This document shows, piece by piece, positions 16,168 through 19,518 of a stretch of 19,518 bases of DNA. The notes under the pieces were generated by a model. The model did not search any database and was not told the origin of the DNA. It saw only the letters and a list, made by a program, of their open reading frames with translations. The stretch is from an uncultured Campylobacter sp. (GTDB taxonomy: Bacteria; Campylobacterota; Campylobacteria; Campylobacterales; Campylobacteraceae). The stretch covers positions 1-19,518 of the forward strand of contig NZ_CALACG010000264.1 of the NCBI RefSeq assembly GCF_937890585.1, read 5' to 3'. How positions within the stretch are numbered: position 1 is the first letter of the stretch; the number at the start of each line of letters is the position of its first letter. The translations under genes were made by a program, and so were the position numbers.

Positions 16168-17071
16168 CACTCTCATCTTTGGGCCCATAAATTCTCGCCG
16201 TTTTGGCATGAGTCTTGGCATCGATCTAAGCCCAAAACAAAAATCATGCAATTTTGACTGCGTTTATTGCGAGCTAAAGGGCGCAAAGCCAGTTGAAGAG
16301 ATAGAAAATCCACCAAGCATTAGTGAAATAATAAGCGCTTTAAAAGAGGCCTTAAAAGTTCATCAAAACATCGATGTCATCACGCTTACAGCAAATGGCG
16401 AGCCAACTCTTTATCCGCACTTAAAAGAGCTGATAGTAAAAGTAAATGAGATAAAGGGCAAGGCAAAAACTCTTATCTTAAGCAATGGCACAGGTGTGAG
16501 GGATCAAAAAATTTGTGAAGCCTTGCAAGGGCTTGATATAGTGAAATTTAGCCTTGATAGTGCTGTGCAAAGCACATTTAAAAAGATAGACCGCAACAAA
16601 AGTGGCATAGAAATAAATGAACTTATAAAAGCAATTGCTAAATTTCGTAAGGAATTTAAGGGCGAGCTTGTGCTTGAAATTTTGGTCGTGGCTGGATTTA
16701 ACGACAAAGAAGAGGAATTTATAGCGCTTAATAAGGCTATAAACGAGATAGCTCCGCACCGAGTGGATGTGGGCACGATAGATCGCCCACCAGCTTACAA
16801 CGTAAAAGGCGTTGATGCTAGCAGGCTTGAAGAGCTAGCAAGCAAGATAAACGGCGTGCCAGTTACCATAGCTAGGGCTCACAAGATAGAGCAAAAGTAT
16901 GAATTTAGCAAGAGTGAAATTTTAGCCATGCTAGAGCGCCGTCCGCAAACTACAGCAAATGTAGAAGAAAATTTCTCAGAGCACTCAAAGCAAATTTTAA
17001 ACAAGCTCTTACAAGATGGCGCGGTTTATCAAGCTGACGTTGCCGGTGTTAAATTTTATAAATTAAGATGA
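16157..17071 (+). CDS. Radical SAM protein (COG0731-like)
   Basis: A 304-residue cytoplasmic 4Fe-4S protein. The cluster-binding CxxxCxxC is Cys31, Cys35, Cys38 (CNFDCVYC); a SAM-binding [12 protein letters not shown] follows (about 77-88), then ILSNGTG and KFSLDSA strands of the radical SAM barrel. It begins with [19 protein letters not shown], an N-terminal extension typical of the COG0731 group (related to wyosine-base enzymes). The C-terminal 60 residues ([15 protein letters not shown]... to the end) look like a small winged-helix domain rather than a SPASM cluster domain. Start is GTG (16157), overlapping the hemE end by 11 bases. Substrate unknown; the tie to hemE is positional, and the motifs do not match HemN. 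Confidence 0.88.
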   Translation: MQDSTLIFGPINSRRFGMSLGIDLSPKQKSCNFDCVYCELKGAKPVEEIENPPSISEIISALKEALKVHQNIDVITLTANGEPTLYPHLKELIVKVNEIKGKAKTLILSNGTGVRDQKICEALQGLDIVKFSLDSAVQSTFKKIDRNKSGIEINELIKAIAKFRKEFKGELVLEILVVAGFNDKEEEFIALNKAINEIAPHRVDVGTIDRPPAYNVKGVDASRLEELASKINGVPVTIARAHKIEQKYEFSKSEILAMLERRPQTTANVEENFSEHSKQILNKLLQDGAVYQADVAGVKFYKLR

Positions 17072-17074
17072 TAG

Positions 17075-17893
17075 ATGAAGCGAATTTTAACTATACAAGA
17101 CATATCGTGCGTGGGCAAATGCTCGCTCACAGTCGCACTTCCCATAATCAGCGCCCAAGGCATCGAGGCGTGCATCTTGCCAACGGCACTGCTATCAACT
17201 CACACTGGTTTTAAAAATTTCACTTTTTGTGATTTGACTGATGAATTTGACGCTATAACGCAGGTTTGGCACAAAGAGGGCATCAGTTTTGATGGAATTT
17301 ACACTGGATTTTTAGGCAGTTTTAGGCAGCTTGAGCTTATAGAAAAGGTCTTTGCTGAGTTTGATAGCGGCTCTTTGCTAAGGCTTGTGGATCCTTGCAT
17401 GGGCGATAATGGTAAGCTCTATCACGGCTTTGATGAGAAATTTGTGGCAAAGATGAGAGAGCTTTGCACAAAGGCACACGTCATCACGCCAAACATAACT
17501 GAGGCAAGTTTTATGTGTGAAAAGTCATTTTTAAGCGAGGGATACGGCGAAGATTACATTTTGGAGTTGCTTGAGGGCTTGGCTGGTTTTGGCGTGCAAA
17601 AGATCGTTTTAAAGGGCATTAGGTATAGGCAAAATGAGTGTGGTATCATAGCATATGACGCAAAGACGAAAGAAAAAGTGGAGTATTTTCACGAGTATTT
17701 GCCATTTCATGCAAGTGGCACTGGAGATATCTTCGCTTCAGTGCTTTTTGGCTCGCTGATAAATGGCGAAAGCATGCAAAATGCTATCAAAAAGGCAGCA
17801 AATTTTGTGCTTGAGAGCATCAAGATCACACTAAAAGATAATAACCGCACAAGCTATGGTGTGCAGTTTGAAAAATTGCTTAGAAATTTTTAG
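17075..17893 (+). CDS. pdxY: Pyridoxamine/pyridoxal kinase, PdxY type
   Basis: ATP-dependent ribokinase-family enzyme that phosphorylates pyridoxal or pyridoxamine in vitamin B6 salvage. 272 residues. Seen: N-terminal ILTIQDISCVGKCSL (about 4-18) and LPTALLSTHTGF, which bind the pyridoxal ring region; DPCMGDNGKLY (about 106-116); ITPNITEASFM (about 136-146); and the anion-hole/catalytic motif HASGTGDIFAS with Asp218. The NITEA stretch replaces the NEFEL of enteric PdxY. ATG follows the radical SAM stop by three bases. PLP made here could serve HemL at the other end of the window, a general metabolic link only. Whether pyridoxal or pyridoxamine is preferred cannot be told. Confidence 0.88.
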   Translation: MKRILTIQDISCVGKCSLTVALPIISAQGIEACILPTALLSTHTGFKNFTFCDLTDEFDAITQVWHKEGISFDGIYTGFLGSFRQLELIEKVFAEFDSGSLLRLVDPCMGDNGKLYHGFDEKFVAKMRELCTKAHVITPNITEASFMCEKSFLSEGYGEDYILELLEGLAGFGVQKIVLKGIRYRQNECGIIAYDAKTKEKVEYFHEYLPFHASGTGDIFASVLFGSLINGESMQNAIKKAANFVLESIKITLKDNNRTSYGVQFEKLLRNF

Positions 17894-17894
17894 C

Positions 17895-17945
17895 ACTTTA
17901 TGGCAGGGAGTGATTTAAATTTGTGTCATTATAACCCCATAAAGT
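17895..17945. repeat. Long inverted repeat after the kinase gene
   Basis: ACTTTATGG (17895-17903) and CCATAAAGT (17937-17945) are perfect complements around 33 bases. Within the loop AGTGA (17909-17913) can pair with TCATT (17926-17930). It begins two bases after the stop codon but has no T-run after it, so it is not a standard terminator. The 148-base gap down to the next gene otherwise holds AT-rich sequence, probably with promoter elements (TATATAA at 17994-18000). Confidence 0.5.
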
Positions 17946-17993
17946 AACATAGTTAAAACAAAATTTCATATTTATTTAAATTAATTTTACTTT

Positions 17994-18000
17994 TATATAA
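17994..18000 (+). promoter_or_regulatory. Weak candidate promoter of the second chemoreceptor
   Basis: TATATAA in a T-rich context, about 40 bases before the receptor ATG. A sigma28-like reading (AAAAGTTG with a GC-type -10) was considered, but the -10 does not fit. AAGGAG at 18031-18036 is the ribosome binding site, and the GGAGTGATTT context echoes the GGAGTGCTT before the first receptor gene. Confidence 0.3.
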
Positions 18001-18041
18001 AAAGTTGAATAATTACGCAAATATTGATCAAGGAGTGATTT

Positions 18042-19518
18042 ATGAAGTCTTTAAGGATTAAAATTTCTGTTATTTTGACAGCTGTGATCGTGCTGCTACT
18101 AATCGGCGTTAGCCTCATTAGTTACAACATAGCTCGCAATCTATATACAGAAAAAGTTGTGAAAGATGAGCTACCACTAGCTGTCTCTAACGTTGCAGGT
18201 GAGATCGGCTACGCTATAGATAAGGTCATCAACACCTCTTATCAGATGACCAAAAACGACTATCTTCTAAAGTGGATAGACGAGGGCGAGCCAACAGATA
18301 CGTTATCAACGCTTTTTACTTACAACACCGATCTTATGAAAGCGTTTAACCTCTCAACCGCGATGTTTGTCTCGGATAAAACGCTCAACTACTACACACA
18401 CGATAAAATTTTAAAGCAGCTTAGCAAGGACAATCCACGTGATAGCTGGTATTTTGACGTTAAAAATGGCAAAGAGATAAATTCTCTAAACATACAGGTT
18501 TCAGAAGCGACTGGATCGCTAACCCTTTATGTAAACAGTAAGGTCGAAAAAGACGGCAAATTTTATGGTGTCAGCGCGATAGGTGTGAACCTTGATGATG
18601 TTGTAAATTTAGTCACTTCTAAGACTATGGGTGAGGGAAGTAAATTTTTAATGGTCGACTCAAGTGGCGTTATCAAGATAGAAAAGAGTGACAGGGTTGG
18701 CAAAGTAAATGTAAAAGACGTCCTTGGCAAAGAGAAATTTGATGTCTTGATGAATAAAAATGGCGGCGTCATCCGTCACTTTAACGGTACGAGAAATTTG
18801 ATAATTGGCTCAAAATATATCCCTAGCCTTGATTGGTATCTATTTGGCGAGATGGACGAGGATGTGCTTTTAAAAGATTTGCATACGCTATTTTACTCAG
18901 CTATCGGTGTTATCTTAGCAGCGATCATCATCTCTGTGATAGTGTCACTTCTAATGTCATCTTATCTCCTAAAAATCATCCTCAAACTAAAAACAGGCCT
19001 ACTATCTTTCTTTGATCTACTAAATCATAAGACAAATAAAGCCCAGCCTATAGAGATAACATCTAAAGATGAATTTGGTCAAATGGCAGAGCTAATAAAT
19101 AAAAACACAAAGGCCATTGAAGATGGTATGAAAGATCAAAGTATCTTCATCCAAAAAGCCAACACCTTTGTAAATGAGATAAAAGATGGCAACTATGAAG
19201 CAAGCCTAGAAGCTGATACTAATAACCCAGCTCTAAATCAACTAAAAAGCACATTTAAAGATCTACAACTTGCTCTTAAAAATGCAATCTCAAGTAATGG
19301 TAAAGATGTACTTGACCTACTAAACACTTATAAAAACCAAGACTTTACAAAAAGACTTGATGATGATGGTAAGATAGCAAGTGGCATAAACTCTCTTGGC
19401 ATAGAAATATCTAAAATGCTAAATGACAATCTAAACCAAGCTCAAGTACTAGAAGAAAAAGCCAAACTTCTAGCTAGCTCAGTATCAAAAGTAGCAAGCT
19501 CAGCAAACACTCAAGCAA
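18042..19518 (+). CDS. Methyl-accepting chemotaxis protein, dCache_1-like sensor (3' partial)
   Basis: The frame from the ATG at 18042 is open to the right edge (492 complete codons), so the gene is cut by the window. Order seen: basic start and helix 1 (about 8-29), a large periplasmic domain (about 34-280) with the dCache_1 element NPRDSWYF (131-138) and a second lobe starting MVDSSGVIKIEK, helix 2 (about 283-306), then a HAMP/linker region with SKDEFGQMAELIN (about 343-355) and a helical stretch with a second DNNPALNQLK-like repeat. This matches the group A Tlp receptors of C. jejuni. The conserved signalling tip is beyond the edge. Ligand unknown; amino acids, organic acids or other small molecules are typical for the sensor type. 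The last 500 bases are visibly more AT-rich than the sensor half. Confidence 0.92.
   Translation, partial: MKSLRIKISVILTAVIVLLLIGVSLISYNIARNLYTEKVVKDELPLAVSNVAGEIGYAIDKVINTSYQMTKNDYLLKWIDEGEPTDTLSTLFTYNTDLMKAFNLSTAMFVSDKTLNYYTHDKILKQLSKDNPRDSWYFDVKNGKEINSLNIQVSEATGSLTLYVNSKVEKDGKFYGVSAIGVNLDDVVNLVTSKTMGEGSKFLMVDSSGVIKIEKSDRVGKVNVKDVLGKEKFDVLMNKNGGVIRHFNGTRNLIIGSKYIPSLDWYLFGEMDEDVLLKDLHTLFYSAIGVILAAIIISVIVSLLMSSYLLKIILKLKTGLLSFFDLLNHKTNKAQPIEITSKDEFGQMAELINKNTKAIEDGMKDQSIFIQKANTFVNEIKDGNYEASLEADTNNPALNQLKSTFKDLQLALKNAISSNGKDVLDLLNTYKNQDFTKRLDDDGKIASGINSLGIEISKMLNDNLNQAQVLEEKAKLLASSVSKVASSANTQA

Noticed and set aside
16157..17071. Reading the radical SAM gene as an oxygen-independent coproporphyrinogen oxidase because it follows hemE
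   Set aside because: The cluster motif context ([10 protein letters not shown] then CNFDCVYC) and the lack of HemN signatures do not fit; only the neighbourhood suggested it.
17999..18030. Possible sigma28 promoter (AAAAGTTG ... GCAAATAT) before the second receptor
   Set aside because: The -10 part lacks the CGAT core of Campylobacter sigma28 promoters and the spacing is wrong.
1..19518. Mobile elements, CRISPR arrays, tRNA or rRNA genes, toxin-antitoxin or defence genes
   Set aside because: No repeats with spacers, transposase motifs, cloverleaf genes or defence-family motifs were seen; the window is uniform, co-directional core chromosome.

Overview
This window looks like a stretch of core chromosome from a Campylobacter of the C. 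concisus type (Campylobacterota). The evidence is the moderately AT-rich composition, the many AAATTT words, and two gene orders I recall from C. jejuni: hemL / small membrane genes / MFS transporter / FliK-like / FlhB-C-like (the Cj0853c-Cj0848c region), and gyrA-flgP-flgQ-flgR-asd (Cj1027c-Cj1023c). The species call is an inference. Every supported gene is on the + strand, and no gene-free stretch is longer than about 150 bases. No tRNA, rRNA, CRISPR, insertion sequence or prophage was seen.

Layout: (1) 1-3465: C-terminal tail of a Lys/Pro/Ala-rich protein, hemL, an AtpI-like two-helix protein, a four-helix membrane protein and an MFS transporter. All are tightly packed or overlapping. (2) 3477-5386: a FliK-like (Flg_hook) protein translationally coupled to a free-standing FlhB C-terminal domain. 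(3) 5451-8566: a Cache-domain chemoreceptor, a CheB without receiver domain, and CheR. (4) 8655-11276: gyrA, with Ile at the position where Campylobacter quinolone resistance arises. (5) 11321-13356: the flagellar basal-disk lipoprotein gene flgP, then flgQ and flgR (sigma54 activator), preceded by a good sigma54 promoter that overlaps the gyrA stop codon. (6) 13427-17893: asd, a YqhA-family membrane protein, hemE, a radical SAM protein and a pyridoxamine kinase. (7) 18042-end: a second chemoreceptor with a dCache_1-like sensor, cut by the window edge.

How the genes fit together: about half the window serves motility. Two receptors, CheB and CheR belong to signal sensing and adaptation. FlgR, with sigma54, drives rod/hook genes. 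FlgP/FlgQ belong to the large Campylobacter motor. The FliK-like/FlhB-C pair resembles the hook-length substrate switch. The rest is heme synthesis (hemL, hemE), B6 salvage (HemL needs PLP), the aspartate pathway (asd) and DNA topology (gyrA).

The most interesting points are the sigma54 box upstream of flgP-flgQ-flgR (possible positive feedback through FlgR), the FliK-like/FlhB-C mini-module, the predicted fluoroquinolone-resistance GyrA residue, a hairpin covering the ribosome binding site of the YqhA gene, and a codon-context bias toward AAATTT (RAATTY) words.
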